Of a stretch of DNA of 64,000 nt, positions 8,604-17,240 are shown in pieces (position 1 is the first letter of the stretch; each line of letters opens with the position of its first letter). The notes under the pieces were generated by a model, which searched no databases, was not told where the DNA came from, and saw only the letters and a list, made by a program, of their open reading frames with translations. This stretch comes from Nitrosomonas sp. sh817 (lineage in GTDB: Bacteria; Pseudomonadota; Gammaproteobacteria; Burkholderiales; Nitrosomonadaceae). The DNA is taken from assembly GCF_030908545.1 (NCBI RefSeq), contig NZ_CP133083.1:1860001-1924000 (forward strand). Reading direction: 5' to 3'. The position numbers and the translations under genes were made by a program.

Positions 8604-8996
8604 ATGGATAAATTGGGACTTCCGATTGTTTTAATGGCGGCTTTATGGGGTGCTGTTAATACGACATTGAGTTTTTTTCAATTCATCAACGCTAGACGCG
8701 ACATGATGTTTGAATTGATCGATAAGTGCGGTTATTGCCCTGAGCAATCGCTCGGTCCGGTAGAAATTTATCTGACCAATCTCTTGCCGCTTGCGGTCGG
8801 AAACATCATTTTTCTCTACTTGATTAGTTATGTCATTTTATCCATTCCACGGCACATGAAGATTGGAAATGATGAAGAGGCCAAGCGGCTAAAGACAGCC
8901 TGCAATTACATTGCGGTATTGCCTATTTTTGGCGCACTCGCTTTTTGTGGGGGCGCCGTATTCGATTTGGTAATGCTGATTCGCGCTTTGAAATGA
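8604..8996 (+). CDS. Small integral membrane protein, unknown function
   Basis: The protein of about 130 residues has three hydrophobic segments: near the N-terminus (LGLPIVLMAALWGAVNTTLS), in the middle (NLLPLAVGNIIFLYLISYVI) and at the C-terminus (IAVLPIFGALAFCGGAVFDL). A CGYC motif lies in the first loop. I prefer the ATG at 8604 because AGGGA lies about ten bases upstream; an ATG at 8583 is in frame but its Shine-Dalgarno would touch the start codon. The stop overlaps the next start by 4 bp, so it is coupled to the lipoprotein hydrolase gene. Confidence 0.65.
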   Translation: MDKLGLPIVLMAALWGAVNTTLSFFQFINARRDMMFELIDKCGYCPEQSLGPVEIYLTNLLPLAVGNIIFLYLISYVILSIPRHMKIGNDEEAKRLKTACNYIAVLPIFGALAFCGGAVFDLVMLIRALK

Positions 8997-9943
8997 AGAA
9001 AAATCTCCTGCTTACACTCGCACTGCTACTGACGGTTTCAACTTTCGGCGGCTGTGCTGTCATGGATAAAAACATTCCCGGCTGGACACAATACCGGAAC
9101 CTGGACAAAACCAACGCACTGGAACTGGCATCCCGGAGCACCGGCGCCGGTGAACCGGTATTGCTGATCCATGGTTTTGGCGCGAGCAGTTATAGCTGGC
9201 GGCATATCGTCGAACCGCTGGCGCAAAAAAACCGGGTCATCACCATCGACTTGAAAGGCTTCGGCGATTCACCCAAGCCGCGCGATGATGCCTATTCCGT
9301 ATACGATCAGGCCAGACTGATCCGGAACTTTATTCTCGAAAACGATTTGCAGAATCTTCACATCATCGGCCATTCCTATGGCGGCGGCGTGGCATTGGCG
9401 GCATCGATTTATCTGTCGGCATCGAATCCGGGATTGCAGAAAGGCTTGGTGCTCATCGACAGCATCGCCTATCCGCAGGAACTGCCCGGTTTCGTCAAAA
9501 TACTGGCCACCCCGGTATTGGGGCCGTTGCTAACTTACGCCTTGCCCAATGCTTTTCAGGTGAGAAATCTGCTGCAGAAAGTGTATTTTAATGATGACTT
9601 AATTCCACAAGAAGCCATCGACCACTATGCCGCCGATCTCGGCAAACCGGATGCCAAATACGCGCTACTCACATCGGTGCGGCAAATGCTGCCGATCGAT
9701 TTGCAGCAATTTTCGGACAACTACACCAGCCTCACCATTCCCACGCTGATTATCTGGAGCCGGGAAGATGAAATCGTGCCTCTGGCGGTTGGCAAACGCT
9801 TACATGAAAATCTGCCGAATTCAAAACTCGTCATCATGAGCGACGTCGGTCACGCTGTGCAAGAAGAAAAGCCATCGCTGCTGTTACCGCACTTGCATAA
9901 TTTCCTGGAAACGGTATCGCATCGCACGGCAATTAACCCTTAA
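8993..9943 (+). CDS. Alpha/beta hydrolase, predicted lipoprotein
   Basis: The start at 8993 gives a clean lipoprotein signal, with a TFGGC lipobox and Cys21. The hydrolase fold is clear: oxyanion HG at 60-61, nucleophile elbow GHSYG with Ser128, an acid in the segment WSREDEIVP and the general base His in GHAVQEEKP. The fold is that of esterases, epoxide hydrolases and dehalogenases; substrate not predictable. The start overlaps the preceding membrane-protein stop (ATGA), suggesting a two-gene envelope operon. A longer reading from 8945 would destroy the signal peptide. Confidence 0.85.
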   Translation: MKKNLLLTLALLLTVSTFGGCAVMDKNIPGWTQYRNLDKTNALELASRSTGAGEPVLLIHGFGASSYSWRHIVEPLAQKNRVITIDLKGFGDSPKPRDDAYSVYDQARLIRNFILENDLQNLHIIGHSYGGGVALAASIYLSASNPGLQKGLVLIDSIAYPQELPGFVKILATPVLGPLLTYALPNAFQVRNLLQKVYFNDDLIPQEAIDHYAADLGKPDAKYALLTSVRQMLPIDLQQFSDNYTSLTIPTLIIWSREDEIVPLAVGKRLHENLPNSKLVIMSDVGHAVQEEKPSLLLPHLHNFLETVSHRTAINP

Positions 9944-10004
9944 TACGATACCGATATCCATCCGGCCAGCATCATTAACATCCACCGCAGGGAGAACTTC
10001 CATC

Positions 10005-12215
10005 ATGAGAAATTTCAGAATCTTAACCATGAACATCCAAGCGCAGGCTTGGCCTGCAGGCCCTCACAGCGACGCCGAATGGCGCGCGAAAGCGGCGGTC
10101 AAAGCACTCGATCCCGGTAATTTTGCGTTTGACGAGCATCCCGATGTAGTGGTGTTCAACGAGGCGGACAATGAAGATGCGAAAGAGATTTTGAGGGATG
10201 GGTTGAAGCATCTGTATCCGCATCACATTGTGTCGTTCGACGGCGGCAGCGGCGATCTGAACGACGGCGGGCTGGCGATATTCAGCAAATTCGAGTTCTT
10301 CGTGTTGCCGCCTTCGGACAAAAACTTTTCCGGTAACCTCAGCCGGTTTTATCCCTACGACAGCGCCGGTATTCCCGGCTTTTTTTTCCCGATGAGCGCC
10401 AATGATGATGGCTTGGCGGAAAAAGGCGTGGCCATCGTGCAAATCAGCACCGGCTTACACTTTGAAGCCGTGACCATCGCCTTGACACACTTGCAGGCGT
10501 TTTACGAAGAAGTCGGCGAACACCACACCATCCGCTTGCGGCAATTGAAAGTCATCGAAGGCGCGTTGATCGACCTCATTGGCGCGCCCGAAGACAACGC
10601 CAACTGGGATAAAGTCATCGTGCTGGGCGATTTGAACATCCGCGGCGATACACCGCCCTATTCCACCGACGGATACGGCGAATGGACCAACGTGTTTATC
10701 AACAACGGCGGCCCGTACAACAATGCCTCTCAAGGTATCAACGTCAGGCAAAACCAGCTGATTTTCACCGGGCAACTGATCGACGGCTGGCGCACGTTCA
10801 TGACGCCGCCGGGCGCTTTCATGGAAGCCGATCCCGGCTTGACCAACACCAATCTGAAGGAAGGCGAGCATTTGCCGGCGGGATTGAAAGAGCGGCTGGA
10901 TTACATCTGCTTTCCGAAGCAACGCACCGATGCCGTGGGCGAAACGCCTCGCCGCCTGGTCGCGCAGCACATGCGCATTCTGCCATCGAATTTCTCCGCG
11001 CTGGATATGGCATTCGAACGAATCCAAAGCGACCACAAAGGTATTCTGGCGCAAGTGCATTGGCAGTTTCCGTACAACACCCCGAATCAAGCCAAACGGC
11101 AGGGCGACTTCGCGCATTTTCAAGCGCCGAATTCACCGGTCAAAGTCAACATCGCCAATGACCTGAAGATCCCTTCTCCCGGCGTGTTCCAGTGGATTTA
11201 TATCCGCGAACCGGGTACCTACACCTTCACTTACTCGCCCAATCTGGAAGCCGCGTTTTATTATGAAAACGCTATGTCCACAAAAGTGGACCCGTTCAAT
11301 CAAGTCAAATGGGCGGAATTAGGACTCGACCTCGATTGGTTAAACGGTCTGCAACACGAATTCCAGCTTTCCGAAACGGGCGATCAGGTCGATGTGCATA
11401 AACCGATGTTCATCCGCCTGAAAGCCACTGAAAGAGACGATCAATTCACTGGCAATATCGCTTTTTCCTTTATCAAGCACACTGGCGAGAACCGTTTCCT
11501 CGCCATTGGCTTATTACCGAACGACGATCCCAAAGATCCGCGCCTGCCGGTGGGTCAGAAAAACGGCAAAAACGACGAATGCTGGTTCCGCGCGCCGCTG
11601 GCCGAGCAATTGTTGAGCGGCAATCCTTACCGGGTGGAGTTTTACATCCAAAACGATTTCAGCCGGAAAATCCAGCTCAGTTTGTTCGAAGGCATCGCCG
11701 CACCCGCGCCTTTTGAGCGAGTATCGAACGAAGACGCGCTCACGCTGATCGGCTATGACCGCGCCGCCGACATCAAGGATATTTACATGCTGCTGGAACG
11801 CAGCCAGATAACGGACTATGAATTCCTGGCGGGCTATCGCTACAGTATTTCCTACCTGAATCACCTGGAAATCTACAGCATCGAAGACCAAAGCGGCCTC
11901 GGCGCGGACGAAATTCACCTCACCATGACCGCCGACGACATGGCCGCCAACTTCCTCGACTTCACTGACGAAGACTTCGACGACGACGAACGGCGCATGC
12001 TCAATTCTTATTACCCTAAAAATACTGCATTTAGCGACCGGCTCAACATCACCGTGTTCGAACTCGACGGCGGCGATGACGACGACGGCCCGTTCACCGC
12101 CACGATTCCCGCATTGAAGAATGGTGAAAACAGCCGGGAATCATCGCTCATCATCGAAGCGGAAGGCGCAGAGTATCAGATCAGCTACAAGCTGAGCCGG
12201 AATCCGAACCGGTGA
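10005..12215 (+). CDS. Large endonuclease/exonuclease/phosphatase-fold protein
   Basis: Residues 1 to about 350 form an EEP (DNase I / sphingomyelinase) domain: Asn10, Glu53 in FNEAD, His162 in THLQ, the GDLN motif with Asp209 and Asn211, and a terminal SDHKG with Asp343/His344. All metal and catalytic positions are kept. The remaining 390 residues are beta-rich, contain a very acidic stretch near 645-690 (DEDFDDDERR, DGGDDDDGP) and match no family I recognise; they could be Ca-binding beta domains. No classical signal peptide is seen at the N-terminus. Substrate (nucleic acid, lipid or inositol phosphate) is open. An AGGGAG ribosome binding site precedes the ATG. Confidence 0.78.
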   Translation: MRNFRILTMNIQAQAWPAGPHSDAEWRAKAAVKALDPGNFAFDEHPDVVVFNEADNEDAKEILRDGLKHLYPHHIVSFDGGSGDLNDGGLAIFSKFEFFVLPPSDKNFSGNLSRFYPYDSAGIPGFFFPMSANDDGLAEKGVAIVQISTGLHFEAVTIALTHLQAFYEEVGEHHTIRLRQLKVIEGALIDLIGAPEDNANWDKVIVLGDLNIRGDTPPYSTDGYGEWTNVFINNGGPYNNASQGINVRQNQLIFTGQLIDGWRTFMTPPGAFMEADPGLTNTNLKEGEHLPAGLKERLDYICFPKQRTDAVGETPRRLVAQHMRILPSNFSALDMAFERIQSDHKGILAQVHWQFPYNTPNQAKRQGDFAHFQAPNSPVKVNIANDLKIPSPGVFQWIYIREPGTYTFTYSPNLEAAFYYENAMSTKVDPFNQVKWAELGLDLDWLNGLQHEFQLSETGDQVDVHKPMFIRLKATERDDQFTGNIAFSFIKHTGENRFLAIGLLPNDDPKDPRLPVGQKNGKNDECWFRAPLAEQLLSGNPYRVEFYIQNDFSRKIQLSLFEGIAAPAPFERVSNEDALTLIGYDRAADIKDIYMLLERSQITDYEFLAGYRYSISYLNHLEIYSIEDQSGLGADEIHLTMTADDMAANFLDFTDEDFDDDERRMLNSYYPKNTAFSDRLNITVFELDGGDDDDGPFTATIPALKNGENSRESSLIIEAEGAEYQISYKLSRNPNR

Positions 12216-12442
12216 AGTTGCGCTAGATTGATCGTTTTGGCAGTTTGTTTTCGGCTAGTGGGGCGAATGACCGAAGGGCGATCCGTCAAATCGGAACCAG
12301 CGGTAACCGATTATGCAATGCCATCATCACGCTCATTCGGCGGGATCATACGAGAGAACATTTTTATTTGACGGAACGCTTTCAGCTTCCGCCTTACGCG
12401 GATTACGTAGGCTATGTTTTACTGACCCATATAGATTGCAAC

Positions 12443-12610
12443 TTATTTCTTGCGAAGGAGTTTAAAAACAAACACAGCCACTCCGATCACAATTGGAGCC
12501 GCAACTTCAATAATCTTCTTAATCTCATGAGATTTACTGGAGGCGCAAGCAGGGCAATACTCGACCTCTCCTGCTTGAAGCTCTCTTTCGCAGCTCTTAC
12601 ACTTTTGCAT
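12443..12610 (-). CDS. Zinc-ribbon protein with C-terminal membrane anchor
   Basis: The 55-residue product starts MQKCKSCERELQ and has two CxxC knuckles (CKSC and CPAC), which make a zinc ribbon, followed by one hydrophobic helix (VAAPIVIGVAVFVFKLL) and a basic tail. The start at 12610 overlaps the 3' end of the upstream gene by 14 bp, so the two are translated together. Function is unknown. An extended start at 12655 would add residues within the upstream gene and is less likely. Confidence 0.6.
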   Translation of the reverse strand: MQKCKSCERELQAGEVEYCPACASSKSHEIKKIIEVAAPIVIGVAVFVFKLLRKK

Positions 12611-13559
12611 AGCCTTCCCCCATAATTTCTGATGGCTTAATTTCAATTGCAACAATATCTTCTTTAGGATGAATCAAGTTAGCGATTTGATTGGAATCAA
12701 AGGATTTTCGATATTCAATGAACTGTTTCCAGCTTTTTTCGGGGAATGAGCCATTAACCTTGGGTGCCAACCTAGACCGCATATAGGCCACTTCTACACC
12801 AGCCTTTTCTATTTTAGAAAAACCTTCATCGACCAACTTTAAAGCAACATTCCGCTCTTCTAGGAACAAATGGCATCGAGCCATAATTTGCAGAGCATTT
12901 AGGCAGGCTGAAAAAGATTCCGCTGCAGTTCGATGTTTCTCCTGGGCCTCTTTAGATTTATCGCCAATCCAATTATCAAAAAACGATAGATTTTCTTCTG
13001 GAAGATCGGCGATCTGCCTTGCCAGTGCACTTACTGTTTTCTCAAAACCACACGTCAATACTGTTATGGCATTCAAAGCTAATTGCTCTCTATTCTCTGA
13101 ATTTTGCATGCCACATGCTTGCCAGAATAGAGATCTCCCAGCTTCAATTTCAGCAAGGCGGTCCCCATGGAGTTCTCTGAAAATTTTAGATACTTGCTCC
13201 TCAATTCGATTTAACTGCATAGCTATGCTGACCATAAGAACCTGAGTCCCCGCAGCCTTTACTGCTTTTAGCATGGAAGGCCCAATCTCTTGAAACTTAG
13301 CATGCTCAACAATCTTTCCATCCTTATAGAAAACGCCGCCCAAGTTTCCCTTGGCATCCTTGTATAGTTTCGCTCCTTCCGGTTTCAATACGAGATCGTA
13401 AACCGTATCTTGATTAAGATTGGAAACGACCTCGGGAAAACCTGTTATGCAGCGAAGCTCCGATATTAACGCACTCCTTTTATTAGAAAGCTCTTTCTTC
13501 TCGCCATCTGTGAGACTGACCATTTGCGAAAAACTGATTGGAATTATTCCTTTGTTCAT
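12597..13559 (-). CDS. Unknown 320-residue helical protein
   Basis: I do not recognise the family. After about 110 residues of mixed structure (a GGVFYKDGKIVEH beta segment), the protein is mostly amphipathic helix. A weakly hydrophobic stretch at about 105-118 (GTQVLMVSIAMQL) is followed by a charged helix, LHGDRLAEIEAGRSLFW. GAGGATTCGAG precedes the ATG at 13559. It overlaps the membrane-anchored zinc-ribbon gene, so the pair forms a compact cassette. Composition is more AT-rich than the neighbouring EEP and GST genes, which fits acquisition by transfer. Confidence 0.65.
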   Translation of the reverse strand: MNKGIIPISFSQMVSLTDGEKKELSNKRSALISELRCITGFPEVVSNLNQDTVYDLVLKPEGAKLYKDAKGNLGGVFYKDGKIVEHAKFQEIGPSMLKAVKAAGTQVLMVSIAMQLNRIEEQVSKIFRELHGDRLAEIEAGRSLFWQACGMQNSENREQLALNAITVLTCGFEKTVSALARQIADLPEENLSFFDNWIGDKSKEAQEKHRTAAESFSACLNALQIMARCHLFLEERNVALKLVDEGFSKIEKAGVEVAYMRSRLAPKVNGSFPEKSWKQFIEYRKSFDSNQIANLIHPKEDIVAIEIKPSEIMGEGYAKV

Positions 13560-13813
13560 AACTCGAATCCTCGATACCCATTCACCTCAAAAAGCCAACC
13601 CTCATAAATATAACAACAATTAGACGCCCTAAATGAATTGATATTTTACATCAAGCGTAATAGCTAATCCTGTAGCAGGATTTCCATCTCATTATTTTTA
13701 TAGAGTTGCCGCTGATTTAATTTTCATTGTTTGAAGGTATTAAATCCCTCCCCCAAAATTCCATACCAGCGAAGCATACCCGCCAACTACTGTTTCGTGC
13801 AATTAATCACAAA
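13560..13813. other. AT-rich intergenic sequence
   Basis: No gene is visible. The stretch separates the minus-strand unknown cassette from the plus-strand GST gene and must hold both promoters, but I cannot place -35/-10 boxes with confidence. Confidence 0.4.
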
Positions 13814-13871
13814 ATCGTGGATTAACGCTCACCATAACAACCCCGCTAAAATGCAATAATGAATCCACGAT
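13814..13871. promoter_or_regulatory. Spaced inverted repeat upstream of GST gene
   Basis: ATCGTGGATT at 13814-13823 is exactly repeated in inverted form (AATCCACGAT) at 13862-13871, 38 bp before the GST start. The 38-nt separation suits either looped operator binding or a large hairpin in the leader. No regulator is next to it. Confidence 0.4.
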
Positions 13872-13908
13872 GCAATTACAAGCATTAGGAAGGCTCAAAA
13901 GTGAAAAC

Positions 13909-14544
13909 ATGATTACTTTATATGGCATTGAATGGTCACGGGCGAAATATGGTTTGTTCACGCTGGCGGAGCTTGGCCTGGATTTCCAGCATGTCCGGAT
14001 CAACCCATTCGAGAAAGAAAAGTACGCGCCTGAGTATTTAAAGCTGAACCCGCTGGCGCAGGTACCCACGCTGATCGATGGCGATCTGGTGCTGACCGAA
14101 GCGATGGCGATTAATTTTTATCTGGCGAGAAAATACGGTGCCGGGAAGCTGTGGGCAGATCGGCTGGAGGATGAAGCGCAGATCTACAAATGGAGTCTTT
14201 TCGCCGTCACTCAAATGGAAACCGCCTGCGTGGATCTGATTCTACACCGCAAGGTTTTGGATGCGAAAGTTAGAAATCCGGATATCGTCCAGGCGGCTGA
14301 GAAGAAACTGAAAAAACCGCTTGAAGTCTTGAACAACCATCTCGCCGGTAAAGATTTTCTGGTGGCTGGAAAATTTACCGTCGCGGATATCAATATGGCG
14401 GGTGTTTTGTCCTATGCGCTGGGCGGCGAATTGGATTTTTCGCCCTATCACCATGTGGCGCGGTATTTGGATGCGATTTTATCGAGACCGGCATGCAGGA
14501 AAGCGCGAATTGCTCCTTCCGGCAAATCCAAATCCATAAGATAG
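13909..14544 (+). CDS. Glutathione S-transferase family protein
   Basis: From the ATG at 13909 the protein begins MITLYGIEWSRAKYGLFTLAEL, a typical GST thioredoxin-fold domain with the PLAQVPTLIDGDLVLTEAMAI motif (cis-Pro and the glutathione-binding Glu-Ala). The helical C-terminal domain includes AGKFTVADINMAGVL, the conserved N-capping box. Length (211 residues) is normal. The last codons, including the TAG stop, run into the fragment of the MITE-like repeat at 14541-14608, so the native C-terminus may have been trimmed and replaced. An upstream start at 13870 is possible but adds a non-conserved leader. Confidence 0.83.
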   Translation: MITLYGIEWSRAKYGLFTLAELGLDFQHVRINPFEKEKYAPEYLKLNPLAQVPTLIDGDLVLTEAMAINFYLARKYGAGKLWADRLEDEAQIYKWSLFAVTQMETACVDLILHRKVLDAKVRNPDIVQAAEKKLKKPLEVLNNHLAGKDFLVAGKFTVADINMAGVLSYALGGELDFSPYHHVARYLDAILSRPACRKARIAPSGKSKSIR

Positions 14545-14608
14545 GCGAAGGCGCGAGTACCGCGCAACGAAGTGATTCGCTCGTGCAGTCAATTAATCAG
14601 CGTTTCCC
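14541..14608. repeat. MITE-like element, right-end fragment
   Basis: The segment from ATAGGCGA to the terminal AATTAATCAGCGTTTCCC aligns with the right half of the copy at 20691-20826 (shared GCGAGTACCGCGCAAC). The left half and left inverted repeat are missing. The fragment begins one base before the stop codon of the GST gene and provides that stop. Confidence 0.7.
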
Positions 14609-14620
14609 TAAATCCGCGCA

Positions 14621-15475
14621 TCATTGATGGGCATGCAATACCCGGTACAGCTTCCTTGCTTCTTCTTCCTTCAGCGTGTCATCAATTTCACGCAGAACGC
14701 TTTGCAGGTCGACTGGTTTTTCAATACGCTCGAAGTGCCCAGTCAAAACACTGTCCGGATGGAGTTGCCCGCTTTGGTAGAGTGACCATATCTCCATGCC
14801 GTAACTCGTCGTGAGCAATTCAGGCGCAAATTGGCCGAAATAAACCGCCAAGTTCTCGACATCGCGTAGCAGCATTTTGCACGCTTGGTTATTGGCAGAT
14901 GCGTCGATCGCTTGCGGCAAATCGATGATCACAGGCCCGCTGCTGTCGACCAGCACGTTATATTCGGACAGATCGCCGTGAATAATCCCCGCGCAAAGCA
15001 TGCGAACCACCTGCGTTATTAGTGCGCGGTGATATTCACGCGCTAACTCGGCAGTCAGCACCAGTTCGTTGAGCCGCGGGGCTGCGTGGCCATTGCTGTC
15101 AGTGACCAGATCCATCAACAATACACCTTCATGAAAATGATGCGGTTTGGGCACACGCACCCCCGCGGCAGCGAGCCGGTACAGCGCATCCACCTCGGCA
15201 CTCTGCCAGGATTCTTCCTGGGCTTTGCGTCCGTAGCGGGTGCCTTTCTCCATAGCGCGTGCGCGACGGCTGTTTTTTACCTTGCGGCCTTCGGTGTAAT
15301 CCGTGCTCTGGCGAAAACTGCGCTTGTTGGCCTCTTTGTAAACTTTCGCGCAACGTATCTCTTCTCCACAGCGAACCACAAAAACCGAAGCTTCCTTACC
15401 GCTCATTAATTGCCGGATCACTTCATCGACAAAGCCATCCTGGATCAGGGGTTCAATTCGTTTCGGGGTTTTCAT
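14621..15475 (-). CDS. RIO-family serine protein kinase
   Basis: The 284-residue protein has the RIO kinase hallmarks: a nucleotide loop SGKEASVF at 25-32, the phosphate-binding Lys44 in CAKVYK, the catalytic loop HGDLSEYN with Asp168 and Asn173, and a metal-binding Asp185 in IIDLPQ. It corresponds to the bacterial RIO1-like kinases, whose substrates are not settled. The C-terminal 60 residues are an added helical tail. It is monocistronic; its 3' end lies 12 bp from the repeat fragment. Confidence 0.88.
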   Translation of the reverse strand: MKTPKRIEPLIQDGFVDEVIRQLMSGKEASVFVVRCGEEIRCAKVYKEANKRSFRQSTDYTEGRKVKNSRRARAMEKGTRYGRKAQEESWQSAEVDALYRLAAAGVRVPKPHHFHEGVLLMDLVTDSNGHAAPRLNELVLTAELAREYHRALITQVVRMLCAGIIHGDLSEYNVLVDSSGPVIIDLPQAIDASANNQACKMLLRDVENLAVYFGQFAPELLTTSYGMEIWSLYQSGQLHPDSVLTGHFERIEKPVDLQSVLREIDDTLKEEEARKLYRVLHAHQ

Positions 15476-15784
15476 GATGTAAATACGATGCGTATATTTT
15501 GATGGTCATTTTAGGGAATCGCTGAAGAACTATCCGCTGTGTTAAAACCGGATTTGAAGACGCTGCCCGGAATACTTGATTGTACATTGTACCGGTTCGC
15601 CGGTCTTTCAATAGCGGTAAAATTCTTTATTCGCGGCCTGAGCCTGGAATTCTCGATGCATTTATCTCATGGATGGCTGGCGCTCCTCGGGTTATGAATC
15701 GTCATGATGGCTCAACCCGGCCAAGCTCAAATAATCGGCGACAATGCAGTTTTTGATATTCTTCATCGAACCCTTGCGAAATAA
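15476..15784. other. Intergenic sequence, no intact gene
   Basis: No supported gene. A TAGGGAATCGCTGA at 15512-15525 resembles one terminal repeat of the local MITE-like family but has no partner, so it may be a solo relic. Confidence 0.4.
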
Positions 15785-15907
15785 CTGCCGGATACTTTCC
15801 GTCATGCCAATTTGGGGCTGCAAACCGATGACGATATGGCGATTGCGCGGGAAAATTTACGCGACGCGCTGAACCGGATTCAGCGCTTCGAACCGGTTCA
15901 GCCATAA
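15785..15907 (+). pseudogene. Possible C-terminal remnant of a lost gene
   Basis: Forty codons ending in TAA read as LPDTFRHANLGLQTDDDMAI followed by a helical, charged end (ARENLRDALNRIQRFEPVQP). The residue choice is protein-like, but the frame has a stop directly upstream and no start, so it looks like the tail of a decayed gene. The family cannot be named. Confidence 0.3.
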
Positions 15908-15922
15908 CTTGTTCACCCAGGC

Positions 15923-16636
15923 TTAAGCGAACACCTCACCCCAAAAATTCTCAACCGACCGGTACGCGCGGTTCGCCGCGATTTCATTATAAACCGTGCC
16001 GAAACCCGGATTGTTGGCTTTCGGATTGGTAAAAGCATGCATGGTGCCGCCGTAGACATGCACCTGCCAATCAACGTTGCCCCGGGTCATTTCGGTTTCG
16101 AATGCGAGTACTTGCTCCGGCGGCACCATGGGGTCGTCGTGGCCGTGAAGGCATAATACTTTGGCGGTGATGATTTCGTTGGGCACATCGCCCGGCGCGA
16201 AAATGCCGTGGATGCTGACCACGCCTTTGACGTCCGCTCCGGAGCGCGCCAGTTCCAGCACGCATAGGCCGCCGAAGCAATAACCCATCGCCGCGACTTT
16301 GGTCGCGTCGACTTGAGGCAATTGCCGCACGGCTTGCACGGCAGCGTTGATGCGGCGGCGCAGCAGCGCGCGGTCTTGCGCGAACGGCGCCATCAATGCG
16401 CCATTTCTATCCGCATCGCCATCGGCGCCGAATATGCCTTTGCCGTACATATCCAAAGCAAACCCCACATACCCCATGTCCGCGACGCGTTCCGCGCCTT
16501 TGCACGCAAACTCGCGCCGCCCGCTCCAGTCGTGCGACACCAGCACCGCAGGCTTCGGTGTGCCGGTGTCGTGATACGCCAGATAACCTTCCAGAATCGT
16601 GCTGCCGTCGTGATAATCGATTGTTTGAGTAATCAT
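15923..16636 (-). CDS. Dienelactone hydrolase family protein
   Basis: The 237-residue protein has the dienelactone hydrolase triad: Cys120 in the nucleophile elbow GYCFGG, an Asp at 167-168 in GHDDPMVPP and His200 in GGTMHAF. The length is standard. The start at 16636 follows AAAGGTGA at good spacing; an upstream extension to 16672 adds a poor leader. The family hydrolyses cyclic or carboxylic esters, and the true substrate here is unknown. It is divergent from the GlcG-like gene, with 82 bp between. Confidence 0.85.
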   Translation of the reverse strand: MITQTIDYHDGSTILEGYLAYHDTGTPKPAVLVSHDWSGRREFACKGAERVADMGYVGFALDMYGKGIFGADGDADRNGALMAPFAQDRALLRRRINAAVQAVRQLPQVDATKVAAMGYCFGGLCVLELARSGADVKGVVSIHGIFAPGDVPNEIITAKVLCLHGHDDPMVPPEQVLAFETEMTRGNVDWQVHVYGGTMHAFTNPKANNPGFGTVYNEIAANRAYRSVENFWGEVFA

Positions 16637-16718
16637 GTTGTCACCTTTTGTTGTTAGCCGTGATAATCTCACCGTGTAGCTATTATTTTGATTTCATGAA
16701 ACCAAAGGAGTCATACCC

Positions 16719-17240
16719 ATGAACTATTCACGCAAATCAGTTACTAGCGCAGTTGCGGCGCTATCGCTATGGGCATTGTCCGGTCACGTTTCCGCGCAGG
16801 ATTTCCCCACGCAAAAAGTGCTGCCGCTGGAATTATCAACCCAGGCGGCGATGGCGGCAATCAAAAAATGCCACGACGACGGTTTCAAAGTCAGCGTGGC
16901 GATTGTCGACCAATCCGGTTTACTCAAGGTGCAATTGAAAGCCGACGGCGCCGGTCCGCACACGCTCGATAGCAGCCGCCGTAAAGCCTACACCGCCAAC
17001 AGCTTGCGCGATTCGACGCATAAATACGCGGTATTGGTCGCGCAAAAGCCGGAATTGCAAAGCCTGACGCGCTTGAATGAAAACATTTTGCTGCTGGGCG
17101 GCGGTTTTCCGGTCAAGATCGGCGGTGAAGTGGTCGGTGGTATCGGCGTCGGCGGCGCGCCCGGCATCGAGTTTGACGAAGTCTGCGCCAGCGCGGCGTT
17201 GAAGGTTCTGAAAGCCGACGATACCTTCGAGCGCAAGTGA
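16719..17240 (+). CDS. GlcG/HbpS-family (heme-binding-like) exported protein
   Basis: A signal peptide (about residues 1-26, ending VSAQ) precedes a single GlcG/HbpS domain with the motifs VAIVDQSGLLKVQLKADGAG and GGGFPVKIGGEVVGGIGVGG. Relatives bind heme or small molecules, and the activity varies in the family. AAAGGAG precedes the start. Its stop codon directly abuts the stop of the convergent holB gene, with no base between. Confidence 0.85.
   Translation: MNYSRKSVTSAVAALSLWALSGHVSAQDFPTQKVLPLELSTQAAMAAIKKCHDDGFKVSVAIVDQSGLLKVQLKADGAGPHTLDSSRRKAYTANSLRDSTHKYAVLVAQKPELQSLTRLNENILLLGGGFPVKIGGEVVGGIGVGGAPGIEFDEVCASAALKVLKADDTFERK

Noticed and set aside
10455..11123. Minus-strand open frame of 222 codons inside the EEP gene
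   Set aside because: It is an antisense shadow of a gene with clear catalytic motifs.
12245..12625. Plus-strand frame of 126 codons
   Set aside because: It overlaps the zinc-ribbon gene antisense and has no protein-like motif or ribosome binding site.
15512..15525. Lone TAGGGAATCGCTGA resembling a MITE end
   Set aside because: No matching second end or interior is found, so it is not called as a copy.
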